DNA from: Bacillota bacterium
GTDB lineage: Bacteria; Bacillota; Clostridia; Lachnospirales; Cellulosilyticaceae
Length of the DNA: 19,734 nt
Assembly (NCBI GenBank): GCA_023412455.1
Contig: JAEYNQ010000290.1
Coordinates: forward strand, 1-19,734
Direction: 5' to 3'
Of the stretch, positions 7,117 to 13,889 are shown in pieces. Position numbers and translations under genes: made by a program. The notes below the pieces were generated by a model. The model worked only from the letters and a program-made list of their open reading frames with translations, was not told the DNA's origin and ran no database searches. The stretch's first letter is position 1, and every line of letters starts with the position of its first letter.

Positions 7117-8156
7117 ATCTTAAAACCCAGATGGAAGAAATCATAAATACGAGCTATAGTAATATGGCAGGTCTAGTGGTACTAAAGAATGGAGAAACGG
7201 TCTACGAAAGCTACTATAAGGGATATGTAGCGAGTGATAAGGTTCATGTAACCTCTGTTACCAAAAGTATTTTTTCTGCATTAGTGGGTATCGCTAAAGA
7301 TAAAGGCTACATAGGGAGCTTAGATGAAAAAGTGCTAGATTATTTCCCAGACTACCCCCTTCCAAGAGGAGAAAGAACCCTTCAGCAAATTACCATCAAA
7401 GATATGATGACAATGACAGCACCCTATAAAGGTAAGACAGAACCTTATGCTAAGGTTTTTAGAGGGGAGGAGTGGGTGAACGGAGCCCTTAATTTATTAG
7501 GTGGAAAGGGAAAGATAGGGGACTTTAGGTATTCCCCTATGGTGGGCTTACACGTTTTATCAGGAATCCTTGTTAAAGCCACGGGGCAAACTGTACTTGA
7601 TTTTGCCATAGAGCATTTATTTTCTCCCTTAAGCATAGAGGTAAAGCACCATGTGGTGCTTTTAGACAAAGAACAAAAGGAGGAAGCTCTCAAAAATAAA
7701 AATTGGGAGGTACCTTCAAGCATTCCAGTAGAATATGTGGATTTAGAAAGTCAGGCTTTTTTGAAGTCTAGAAACATCAGTGGGTGGATAGTTGATCCTG
7801 AAGGGATGAATACAGCAGCTTGGGGACTTACTCTTACACCTAGGGATATGGCAAAGATAGGGCAGCTCTATTTAGATAGGGGAATATGGGAAGGTAAACA
7901 AATCCTATCTGAAAAGTGGATTGAGGAAAGTACAAAGGAGCAGAGCATCTGCAAGGAGTGGAAGTTATCCTACGGCTATCTCTGGTGGGTTCTAGATAAT
8001 AAGGACCACATCTATGCAGCTATGGGGGATGGAGGCAATATGATTTACGTCAATGCCAAAAAAGGACTAGTTATAGCCATTGCTTCTTCCTATATGCAAA
8101 ATGCCAAGGATAGAAGAAAGCTCATTAAGGAATATATTGAACCAGCATTTGAATAG
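7113..8156 (+). CDS. Serine hydrolase, beta-lactamase/PBP-like (class C fold)
   Basis: 347 residues. The ATG overlaps the TGA of the UvrA-like gene (ATGA), so the two are translated together. Features of the beta-lactamase-related family: S48-V-T-K51 (SxxK, catalytic serine and lysine), Y140-S-P (the YxN position, with P replacing N), the WG-LTLTPRDMAKIGQLYLDRG segment, and GDGGN near residue 300 in place of KTG. No signal peptide or TM segment is seen, so it probably works in the cytosol as an esterase, amidase or peptidase rather than in the wall. With an AraC/GyrI sensor and a UvrA-like ATPase in the same ancestral unit it may inactivate a compound, but that is inference. Confidence 0.85.
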   Translation: MNLKTQMEEIINTSYSNMAGLVVLKNGETVYESYYKGYVASDKVHVTSVTKSIFSALVGIAKDKGYIGSLDEKVLDYFPDYPLPRGERTLQQITIKDMMTMTAPYKGKTEPYAKVFRGEEWVNGALNLLGGKGKIGDFRYSPMVGLHVLSGILVKATGQTVLDFAIEHLFSPLSIEVKHHVVLLDKEQKEEALKNKNWEVPSSIPVEYVDLESQAFLKSRNISGWIVDPEGMNTAAWGLTLTPRDMAKIGQLYLDRGIWEGKQILSEKWIEESTKEQSICKEWKLSYGYLWWVLDNKDHIYAAMGDGGNMIYVNAKKGLVIAIASSYMQNAKDRRKLIKEYIEPAFE

Positions 8157-8170
8157 AGTATATAAAAATA

Positions 8171-8213
8171 AAGGCGCTTCACTTATGCATGAGCACAAGT
8201 AAAGCGCCTTTTA
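8171..8213. terminator. Bidirectional terminator between serine hydrolase and adhE
   Basis: AAGGCGCTT (8171-8179) pairs with AAGCGCCTT (8202-8210), with an inner ACTT/AAGT helix. TTTTAT follows on the plus strand and TTTATTTTTATA on the minus strand. It lies between two convergent genes, so it should serve both. Confidence 0.85.
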
Positions 8214-8265
8214 TCATTTGAGAAAGTCTGTTATCTTGTAAGAAAGTTTACTTTTTTGCAATGAA

Positions 8266-10881
8266 TTACTTGCCGTAGTAAGCTTTTTTGTAAAGGTCTT
8301 CCAGTTCGGTTACTTTTGGAAGTCTTGGGTTAGCTGTTGTACATTGATCTTCAAATGCTTTATAAGCTAAATCACCTATTTTTGAAAGGTAAGTTTTTTC
8401 ATCAATACCCATTTCTTTAATAGTAGCTGGAACATTCAGTTCTTTCATGAGGTCTTTAATAGCTTTAACAAGTGATGCTACCCCTTCTTCTGGAGTAGAA
8501 GCTTTAAGACCTAACATTTTAGCAATATCTTGGTATCTTTGTGGAGCGATGAACTTACCATATTTAGGGAATGCCATAAATTTAGATGGGTTCGTTTCAC
8601 CATTGTATGCGATAACATGTGGGAGAAGAAGTGCATTGGCACGACCATGAGGAATATGGAATTCTCCACCAAGTTTATGAGCAAGTGAGTGGTTAATACC
8701 AAGGAAGGCATTCGTAAAGGCCATACCTGCGATACAAGAGGCATTGTGCATTTTTTCTCTTGCTTCTGGATCTTTTGCACCGTTTTTGTAAGAACGTGGT
8801 AAGTATTCAAATACAAGCTTAATGGCATGAAGTGCAAGAGCATCTGTAAAGTCTGAAGCTAAAACAGATACATAAGCTTCAATAGCATGTGTTAATACAT
8901 CAAGACCTGTATCAGCTGTTGGGCTAGCTGGCACTGACATAACGAATTCTGGGTCAATAATAGCTACATCTGGTGTTAATTCATAGTCAGCTAATGGGTA
9001 TTTCATGTTTTTGGATTTATCAGAGATAACAGCAAAGGAGGTTACTTCTGAACCTGTACCAGAGGTGGTTGGAATAGAAACCATTTTTGACTTTTTACCA
9101 AGTTTAGGGAACTTATAAACACGTTTTCTAATATCCATGAATTTTTGAGCCATACCCACGAAGTCAGCTTCTGGATGTTCATAGAATAACCACATAGCCT
9201 TAGCAGCATCCATCGCAGAACCACCACCAAGAGCGATAATAACATCTGGTTTGAAAGAATTCATAGCAGCAGTACCTTTGCGTACGGTTTCTAGGTCTGG
9301 ATCAGGTTCTACTTCGCTAAAGATTTCGATAGCTACTTTATTTAAGTTTTTACTTAATTGGTAAGTTACTTTATCAACATAGCCAAGCTTAACCATCATG
9401 GGGTCAGCAATAATCATTGCACGAGAAATCTCAGGCATTTTCGCTAAATATTGAACAGAACCTGCTTCAAAATAGATTTTTTCTGGGATTTTGAACCATT
9501 GCATATTCACTCTTCTCTTAGCCACCCTTTTCTTATTAATTAAGTTTGCTGCTGTAACGTTTGAAGAAGTAGAGTTGCGTCCGTAAGAACCACAACCAAG
9601 TGTTAATGAAGGCATAAGGGAGTTATAAACATCACCGATACCACCAAATGCAGAAGGAGAGTTTACAACGATACGGCAAGCTTTAAGGCGTTTACCATAT
9701 TCATTTACTAAGTCATTATCTGTTGAATGGATAACGGCTGTATGTCCAAGGCCACCCAGTTCCACCATTGCTTCAGCTTTCTGGATACCATCTTCAACGT
9801 CCTTGGCTTTAACAATAGCAAGTACGGGAGAGAGTTTTTCTCTTGAAAGGGGATAGTCTTCACCTACGCCATCAATTTCACAGCAGATTACTTTTGTTTC
9901 TTTTGGAATAGTGATACCAGCTAGAGCGGCGATTTCATGAGGGTATTTACCAACAATTGCTGGACCTGCCATCATACGAACAGGGTCAATAACTACTGGA
10001 GATAATTTATCGATTTCTTCTTTGGTTGCAAAGTAGCACCCTTGTTTTTTCATAAAAGCAACGGCTTTATCATAGATAGGTGCTTCAATGATAGCTGCTT
10101 GTTCAGAAGCACAAATCATACCATTATCAAAGGATTTAGAAAGAATAATGTCTGTAAGTGATTGTTCAAGATTAGCTGTTTTTTCAACGAAAGCGGGTAC
10201 GTTACCAGGGCCAACACCAAGGGCAGGTTTACCTGTTGAGTAAGCAGCTGTAACCATAGCAGAACCGCCTGTAGCAAGAACCATAGCAACATCCTTGTGA
10301 TTCATAAGAGCATTTGTTGCCTCGATAGAAGGTACATCGATCCATTGAATACAGTTTTCAGGAGCACCTGCTTTAATAGCGGCATCTCTTACAATCATAG
10401 CTGCTTCACGAGAACAGTTTTGAGCAGCAGGGTGGAAACCAAAGATGATTGGGTTACGTGTCTTAATAGCAATGATTGCTTTAAACATCGTTGTAGAAGT
10501 AGGGTTAGTGGTGGGTGTAACACCTGCCACGATACCAACTGGCTCTGCAATTTCAATGTAGCCTTCATCTTCATTGTCTTCAATAACGCCAACTGTTTTT
10601 TCATGCTTGATACTGTGGTAAATATATTCGGTTGCAAAGATGTTTTTGGTTACTTTATCTTCAAAAATACCACGACCTGTTTCTTCAACAGCCATTTTAG
10701 CAAGTTTCATTTGATTAGAAAGACCAGCAAGAGCCATAGCTTTTGTAATTTCGTCGATTTGTTCTTGGTTATAACTCATAAAGGCATCTAAAGCGGCAGA
10801 TGCATTTTTTACTAACTCATCTACCATAGCAACGGCATCCACTTTAACTTCTACTGCTTTTTCTTTTTTGTTTTCAGACAT
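8266..10881 (-). CDS. adhE: Bifunctional acetaldehyde-CoA/alcohol dehydrogenase
   Basis: 871 residues. The start ATG at 10881 is chosen because AAGGAGG (10890-10896) sits 8 bp upstream; an in-frame ATG at 10932 has no such site. The N-terminal half is a CoA-acylating aldehyde dehydrogenase (acetyl-CoA + NADH to acetaldehyde), with catalytic C257 in SFDNGMICASEQA. A linker (about 440-465) leads to an iron alcohol dehydrogenase: nucleotide motif GGGSAMDAAK (552-561) and Fe ligands D661, H665, H731 and H745 in DVLTH, GINHSLAH and IPHGRAN. The enzyme makes ethanol from acetyl-CoA and re-oxidises two NADH; family members assemble into spirosome filaments. Two Rex-type operators upstream imply induction at high NADH. 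The gene is monocistronic, ending at the shared terminator. Confidence 0.97.
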   Translation of the reverse strand: MSENKKEKAVEVKVDAVAMVDELVKNASAALDAFMSYNQEQIDEITKAMALAGLSNQMKLAKMAVEETGRGIFEDKVTKNIFATEYIYHSIKHEKTVGVIEDNEDEGYIEIAEPVGIVAGVTPTTNPTSTTMFKAIIAIKTRNPIIFGFHPAAQNCSREAAMIVRDAAIKAGAPENCIQWIDVPSIEATNALMNHKDVAMVLATGGSAMVTAAYSTGKPALGVGPGNVPAFVEKTANLEQSLTDIILSKSFDNGMICASEQAAIIEAPIYDKAVAFMKKQGCYFATKEEIDKLSPVVIDPVRMMAGPAIVGKYPHEIAALAGITIPKETKVICCEIDGVGEDYPLSREKLSPVLAIVKAKDVEDGIQKAEAMVELGGLGHTAVIHSTDNDLVNEYGKRLKACRIVVNSPSAFGGIGDVYNSLMPSLTLGCGSYGRNSTSSNVTAANLINKKRVAKRRVNMQWFKIPEKIYFEAGSVQYLAKMPEISRAMIIADPMMVKLGYVDKVTYQLSKNLNKVAIEIFSEVEPDPDLETVRKGTAAMNSFKPDVIIALGGGSAMDAAKAMWLFYEHPEADFVGMAQKFMDIRKRVYKFPKLGKKSKMVSIPTTSGTGSEVTSFAVISDKSKNMKYPLADYELTPDVAIIDPEFVMSVPASPTADTGLDVLTHAIEAYVSVLASDFTDALALHAIKLVFEYLPRSYKNGAKDPEAREKMHNASCIAGMAFTNAFLGINHSLAHKLGGEFHIPHGRANALLLPHVIAYNGETNPSKFMAFPKYGKFIAPQRYQDIAKMLGLKASTPEEGVASLVKAIKDLMKELNVPATIKEMGIDEKTYLSKIGDLAYKAFEDQCTTANPRLPKVTELEDLYKKAYYGK

Positions 10882-10962
10882 TTTAATGGCCTCCTTAATA
10901 ATTAGCATTTTTAATTTCAAATAAAAGGTCAAACTTTGTATATAAAAGTAACATCTAAAAGA

Positions 10963-10980
10963 ATGTTATTTTTTTAACAA
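10963..10980. promoter_or_regulatory. Rex-type operator 1 upstream of adhE
   Basis: ATGTTAT-TTTT-TTAACAA matches the clostridial Rex consensus TTGTTAA-N4-TTAACAA at 12 of 14 fixed bases. It lies 82 bp before the adhE ATG, downstream of the -10 of the main promoter and next to a possible second -10 (TATAAT, minus strand, 10994-10989). Rex is released by NADH, so adhE would be de-repressed under reducing conditions. Confidence 0.7.
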
Positions 10981-10988
10981 TAAAGATT

Positions 10989-10994
10989 ATTATA
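10989..10994 (-). promoter_or_regulatory. Possible second -10 element (TATAAT) of adhE
   Basis: A perfect TATAAT on the minus strand lies 9 bp before Rex-type operator 1, which would then cover the start point. No good -35 is seen at 16-18 bp, so this promoter is doubtful. Confidence 0.3.
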
Positions 10995-11036
10995 TACCAC
11001 AATGGCTAAGAGAGTAGTATTTATCTTTATGGCTTG

Positions 11037-11065
11037 ATGTTAGCATACCTAAAAATAATTGTCAA
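11037..11065 (-). promoter_or_regulatory. adhE promoter, TTGACA / 17 bp / TGC-TAACAT
   Basis: Read on the minus strand: perfect -35 TTGACA (11065-11060), a 17-bp spacer, and extended -10 TGC-TAACAT (11037-11042). The predicted start is near 11030, giving about 150 nt of leader. The -35 hexamer lies inside Rex-type operator 2, so bound Rex would block RNA polymerase. Confidence 0.65.
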
Positions 11066-11076
11066 CAAATTAACAA
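11059..11076. promoter_or_regulatory. Rex-type operator 2 overlapping the adhE -35 box
   Basis: TTGTCAA-CAAA-TTAACAA matches TTGTTAA-N4-TTAACAA at 13 of 14 fixed bases. It covers the TTGACA -35 element of the adhE promoter. The centre-to-centre distance to operator 1 is 96 bp, about nine helical turns, which would allow looping. Confidence 0.75.
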
Positions 11077-11080
11077 GTGA

Positions 11081-11442
11081 CTACTAAGCACTCAAATCAT
11101 TAATAAAGAGTAAGAAAATACAAACAAGAGGTCATCAACTTATAAGTTTGTAAAGAAATTGGCTAGTGATTTTTATAAATAGAAAATAGTTGTTGTATAT
11201 TATGAATAAAAAAGTGTAAATTTTTATAGCATATTTTTAGTATAAAGTAGAAAATAATTATTTTAAATTTTTTTGTAGTATTATTAACATAAGGTATCTA
11301 GCTTTGCTCATACTTTGTGTAGCTTTAGGTTCTTGGCAAAACAGAATGAACAGAAGAGACGGGAAAAGACTTTATTAATGAAGAATGAATTAGTTTTTAA
11401 GACAAAAACAAAAATAATTCTATTAAATTTTCAGAAAATTAG
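11081..11442. other. AT-rich intergenic stretch, no gene seen
   Basis: Between the divergent adhE and the small membrane protein gene. No ORF with a ribosome binding site was found. The only texture is a local repeat of TAGCTTT (twice within 11296-11330) flanking ACTTTGTG, which I could not assign to a known riboswitch. Confidence 0.5.
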
Positions 11443-11448
11443 TATAAT
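11443..11448 (+). promoter_or_regulatory. -10 element (TATAAT) of the small membrane protein gene
   Basis: Perfect TATAAT 18 bp before the RBS of the gene at 11480. The expected -35 position carries only weak matches (TCTATT/CTATTA). Confidence 0.4.
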
Positions 11449-11479
11449 TGTTTTATAGTAAAGATAAGGAGGGTTTAAC

Positions 11480-11833
11480 ATGTATGAAAATGAAGATGAT
11501 TTTGAGTTTAAAAACTCAGATTCTAAACTTGAGAAATTTAAAAGCTTATTTTTAGTCCAAGTTGCTATTAATTATGGAATAGCCTATGCTGTAATATTTG
11601 GTCTACTCATTCTATCGTGGATCATGATTGTATTACCTGCTACTATTAAATGGGGATACGATAAAACAGCTCAGCTAATCAATTTCTTAAGTAAGGAGAA
11701 TCCTGAACTAGTTAAATTTTATTGGGGAGTTTTAATAGCTTCATGGGTAGGAGTAGTAATTATTTTCTTGTCCTGTAAAATATGTGATTATGTATTAGAC
11801 AAAAAGTATAGTAAAAAAGAAAAATCAGCATGA
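11480..11833 (+). CDS. Small two-TM membrane protein of unknown function
   Basis: 117 residues. The ATG at 11480 has a strong AGGAGG (11467-11472). An acidic N-terminus (MYENEDDFEFKNSDSK) is followed by a first long hydrophobic segment (about 27-60, AVIFGLLILSWIMIVLPA), a soluble loop with a lysine/aspartate-rich stretch, a second hydrophobic segment (about 80-103, YWGVLIASWVGVVIIFLSC), and a basic tail (KKYSKKEKSA). I do not recognise a family. Divergent from adhE and not followed by a clear terminator on its own strand. Confidence 0.7.
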   Translation: MYENEDDFEFKNSDSKLEKFKSLFLVQVAINYGIAYAVIFGLLILSWIMIVLPATIKWGYDKTAQLINFLSKENPELVKFYWGVLIASWVGVVIIFLSCKICDYVLDKKYSKKEKSA

Positions 11834-11992
11834 GGTCGTTACTACAGGCTTTTTTGACTGCAAGATGGTTTTCTTATTATTTAATTGTTATATGATTCTA
11901 TAATTTGATCTATTTTTTTTTATATAGTGCTATAGAAAATAAAGCATCTACAGTAGTCCGCAAGTAGTATACAAATTCAATAGATATAAAAA

Positions 11993-12019
11993 TATGCCCA
12001 TTAATAGTCAATGGGCATA
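11993..12019 (-). terminator. Minus-strand terminator with no known gene upstream of it
   Basis: TATGCCCATT (11993-12002) pairs with AATGGGCATA (12010-12019), 10 bp perfect, 7-nt loop. On the minus strand it is followed directly by TTTTTAT; on the plus strand it is followed by AAAAGG. It therefore best fits termination of a minus-strand transcript starting somewhere in 12040-12180, where no annotated gene exists. Confidence 0.65.
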
Positions 12020-12024
12020 AAAGG

Positions 12025-12053
12025 ACCTAGGTTTCAGGGGGAGAAACCTAGGT
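12025..12053. repeat. 11-bp inverted repeat (stable hairpin)
   Basis: ACCTAGGTTTC (12025-12035) and GAAACCTAGGT (12043-12053) with loop AGGGGGA. It stands 5 bp from the minus-strand terminator, and directly before a G-rich SD-like run on the plus strand. Confidence 0.7.
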
Positions 12054-12096
12054 TGAGGGGGGATTTAGCGATGTACCTCACACTTGGTACAAGCAT
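12034..12096 (-). CDS. Possible 20-residue small ORF, minus strand
   Basis: ATG at 12096 with GGTGAT five bases upstream; stop TGA at 12036-12034 in the loop of the 12025-12053 hairpin. The peptide begins MLVPSVRYIAKS and ends LNLGFSP. It lies within the presumed minus-strand RNA that ends at the 11993-12019 terminator. No family is recognised; it may be chance. Confidence 0.25.
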   Translation of the reverse strand: MLVPSVRYIAKSPLNLGFSP

Positions 12097-12142
12097 ATTA
12101 TCACCAACAATGGGGGTTTATATACACTCAATTAAAAAATAA
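12071..12142 (+). CDS. Possible 23-residue small peptide, plus strand
   Basis: ATG at 12071 with G-rich SD-like GAGGGGGG at 12055-12062, 8-bp spacing. The peptide starts MYLTLGTSILSP, continues TMGVYIHS and ends IKK: a short mostly hydrophobic stretch with a basic tail, in the style of small membrane peptides. The frame also stays open upstream to an ATG at 12011, which lacks an RBS. It overlaps the minus-strand ORF. No homologue is recalled; confidence is low. Confidence 0.3.
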   Translation: MYLTLGTSILSPTMGVYIHSIKK

Positions 12143-12152
12143 TTCTGCTTCC

Positions 12153-12181
12153 TTGATTTTTCAAGAGGGGTATTCTATAAT
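12153..12181 (+). promoter_or_regulatory. Promoter of the T-box/serS unit
   Basis: -35 TTGATT (12153-12158), 17-bp spacer, -10 TATAAT (12176-12181). The predicted start near 12188 fits the beginning of the T-box leader. Confidence 0.75.
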
Positions 12182-12199
12182 AGAACCAAATGGAATAAG

Positions 12200-12442
12200 T
12201 TAACGATGATGATAAAAGAAGAGTTTTAACAAGGCTTTTAAGAGAGTTAGTGGGTGGTGTGAACTAATAAGCCAGTTAAGAGGGTCCACTTTTGGAGTCG
12301 CTGATGATGAATCAGGAGGGAACTGCCCTATATAGCAGTATACAAGGTTAGCTCCTCACAAGGGCTAATAAATAAAGGTGGCACCACGGGATAGATTCTC
12401 GTCCTTTTATTCATAACACCATGGATAAAAGGGCGTTTTTTT
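12200..12442 (+). ncRNA. T-box riboswitch (tRNA-Ser sensing) leader of serS
   Basis: Hallmarks in order: a stem I base region with GATGATGATAAAAG; AGAGAG and GGTGGTG distal elements (12241-12260); specifier TCC (12285-12287, serine codon) followed by A; and the conserved T-box AAAGGTGGCACCACGGG (12374-12390). The TGGC bulge (12379-12382) would pair with the NCCA end of tRNA; its C matches a G discriminator base, as in bacterial tRNA-Ser. Uncharged tRNA-Ser should stabilise the antiterminator and switch serS on. The specifier reading rests on context around the loop, not on a folded model. Confidence 0.92.
12400..12442 (+). terminator. Regulated terminator of the serS T-box
   Basis: CGTCCTTTTAT (12400-12410) pairs with ATAAAAGGGCG (12425-12435), one G-U pair, followed by seven T (12436-12442). 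The left arm starts right after the T-box sequence, as required for the antiterminator switch. Confidence 0.9.
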
Positions 12443-12528
12443 GTGCCCTCAAACCTAGTGTGCATTGAAAAATATCTTTTATGTATGCATTTATTTGATT
12501 AAAACTATTTAATAATGAGGTGAGTGGT

Positions 12529-13809
12529 ATGTTAGATATCAAATTATTACGTGAAGACCTAGAAGGTGTAAAAGCAAGATTAGCAACAAGAAGTGGCAAA
12601 TACAACTTAGATGAGTTTACAACCCTTGATATTAAAAGGCGTGAACTTTTACAAGAAGTAGAGGCACATAAAAGTAAGCAAAATGCCGTTTCTAAGCAAA
12701 TCCCAGCTATGAAAAAAGCAGGAGAAGATACAACAGCTATCTTTGCTGAAATGAAGCAACTTTCTGATGAAGTAAAAGTGTTAGATGCACAAATCAAAGA
12801 GCTGGATGAGAAGATTTCTGCTATTGTAATGAGTCTTCCTAATCTACCCAATCCTATCGTACCAGTAGGAGCAGATGATAGTGAAAATTTGGAACTTCGT
12901 AAAGTGGGAACACCTAGAGATTTTGGCTTTGAGATCAAAGCACATTGGGATTTAGGTGAAGGTTTAGATATATTAGACTTTGAAAAAGCAGGTAAAGTAA
13001 CAGGTTCTCGTTTTGTCTTTTATAAAGGGTTAGGAGCAAGACTTGAACGTGCCATTATGAACTTTATGTTAGATAGGCACGTGGACAAACATGGCTATAC
13101 AGAAGTATTCCCACCTTTAATGGTTAATCGTGCCAGTATGACAGGCACAGGTCAACTTCCTAAATTTGAAGAAGATGCCTTTAAAGTAGCAGGGACAGAT
13201 TATTTCTTGATCCCAACAGCAGAGGTTCCAGTGACTAATATGTACAGAGACCAAATATTAGAGGGTAAGGATTTAACGATTAAACATTGTGCTTATACAC
13301 CTTGTTTCCGTGCAGAAGCAGGTTCAGCAGGAAGAGATACAAGAGGTATTATTAGACAACATCAATTTAATAAAGTAGAAATGGTTAAATTTACAAGACC
13401 TGAAGAGTCTTACGAGGAGCTTGAAAAGTTAACCAATGATGCAGAGGATATCTTAAAAGCTATTGGACTTCCTTACCGTGTTGTTCGCCTTTGTACAGGG
13501 GATTTAGGCTTTAGTTCAGCCATGACCTATGATATTGAAGTGTGGATGCCAAGCTATGGACGCTATGTAGAAATTTCAAGTTGTTCTGACTTTGAAGACT
13601 TCCAAGCAAGGCGTGCCAATATCAAATTTAAAGATAGTAAAGAAGATAAAGCCCGTTTTGTACACACCTTAAATGGTAGTGGGCTTGCAGTAGGACGTAC
13701 AACAGCAGCTGTTCTTGAGAACTTCCAACAAGCAGATGGCTCAGTTGTCATCCCAGAAGTATTACGTCCATATATGGGTGGAGCAGAAAAGATCCAGTTA
13801 CCCCAATAG
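12529..13809 (+). CDS. serS: Seryl-tRNA synthetase
   Basis: 426 residues, normal length. The ATG at 12529 has GAGGTG (12517-12522) 6 bp upstream; a GTG at 12520 lies inside that RBS and is rejected. The N-terminal 100 residues form the long antiparallel coiled-coil arm that grips the tRNA-Ser variable arm (LDIKRRELLQEVEAHKSKQN). The class II core follows, with TAEVPVTN (230-237), motif 2 FRAEAGSAGRDTRG (260-273) with the ATP-binding arginine, and motif 3 LNGSGLAVGRTTAAVLEN (381-398). It charges tRNA-Ser with serine, and tRNA-Sec if present. Expression is controlled by the T-box leader; the gene is followed by its own terminator. Confidence 0.97.
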   Translation: MLDIKLLREDLEGVKARLATRSGKYNLDEFTTLDIKRRELLQEVEAHKSKQNAVSKQIPAMKKAGEDTTAIFAEMKQLSDEVKVLDAQIKELDEKISAIVMSLPNLPNPIVPVGADDSENLELRKVGTPRDFGFEIKAHWDLGEGLDILDFEKAGKVTGSRFVFYKGLGARLERAIMNFMLDRHVDKHGYTEVFPPLMVNRASMTGTGQLPKFEEDAFKVAGTDYFLIPTAEVPVTNMYRDQILEGKDLTIKHCAYTPCFRAEAGSAGRDTRGIIRQHQFNKVEMVKFTRPEESYEELEKLTNDAEDILKAIGLPYRVVRLCTGDLGFSSAMTYDIEVWMPSYGRYVEISSCSDFEDFQARRANIKFKDSKEDKARFVHTLNGSGLAVGRTTAAVLENFQQADGSVVIPEVLRPYMGGAEKIQLPQ

Positions 13810-13829
13810 AGGTTAAGAAGAGAGAGATA

Positions 13830-13870
13830 AAAATAGGTGCTACCCCTTAATGAGAGTAGCACCTATTTTT
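13830..13870. terminator. Bidirectional terminator between serS and the MCP gene
   Basis: AAAATAGGTGCTAC (13830-13843) pairs with GTAGCACCTATTTT (from 13856), loop of about 12 nt, T-run on the plus strand and TTTTTATC on the minus strand. It separates two convergent genes. Confidence 0.88.
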
Positions 13871-13889
13871 GTGCCTATTAATAAGTTTT

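Larger units (their letters stand above)
11834..12152. other. Intergenic block with dense secondary structure
   Basis: About 150 bp of AT-rich DNA (with an extended -10-like TGC-TATAGA at 11928-11936 on the plus strand) leads into a GC-richer island at 11993-12120, unlike its surroundings, that holds two strong hairpins and small ORFs on both strands. See the separate entries. Confidence 0.6.

Noticed and set aside
10297..10791. A 164-codon plus-strand frame opposite adhE
   Set aside because: It lies wholly antisense to the well-supported adhE aldehyde dehydrogenase half, has no RBS and reads like mirror translation.
10882..10932. Longer adhE start (extra 17 residues from the ATG at 10932)
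   Set aside because: There is no RBS before that ATG, whereas AAGGAGG stands 8 bp before the ATG at 10881; the shorter protein also starts like other AdhE enzymes.
11296..11400. Possible riboswitch or rRNA-like fragment (TAGCTTT repeats, GACGGGAAAAGAC)
   Set aside because: It faintly recalls a 23S rRNA segment and a GEMM-like tail, but conserved cores are absent and no paired elements could be drawn.
12520..12528. GTG start for serS three codons upstream
   Set aside because: This GTG overlaps the GAGGTG ribosome binding site of the ATG at 12529.
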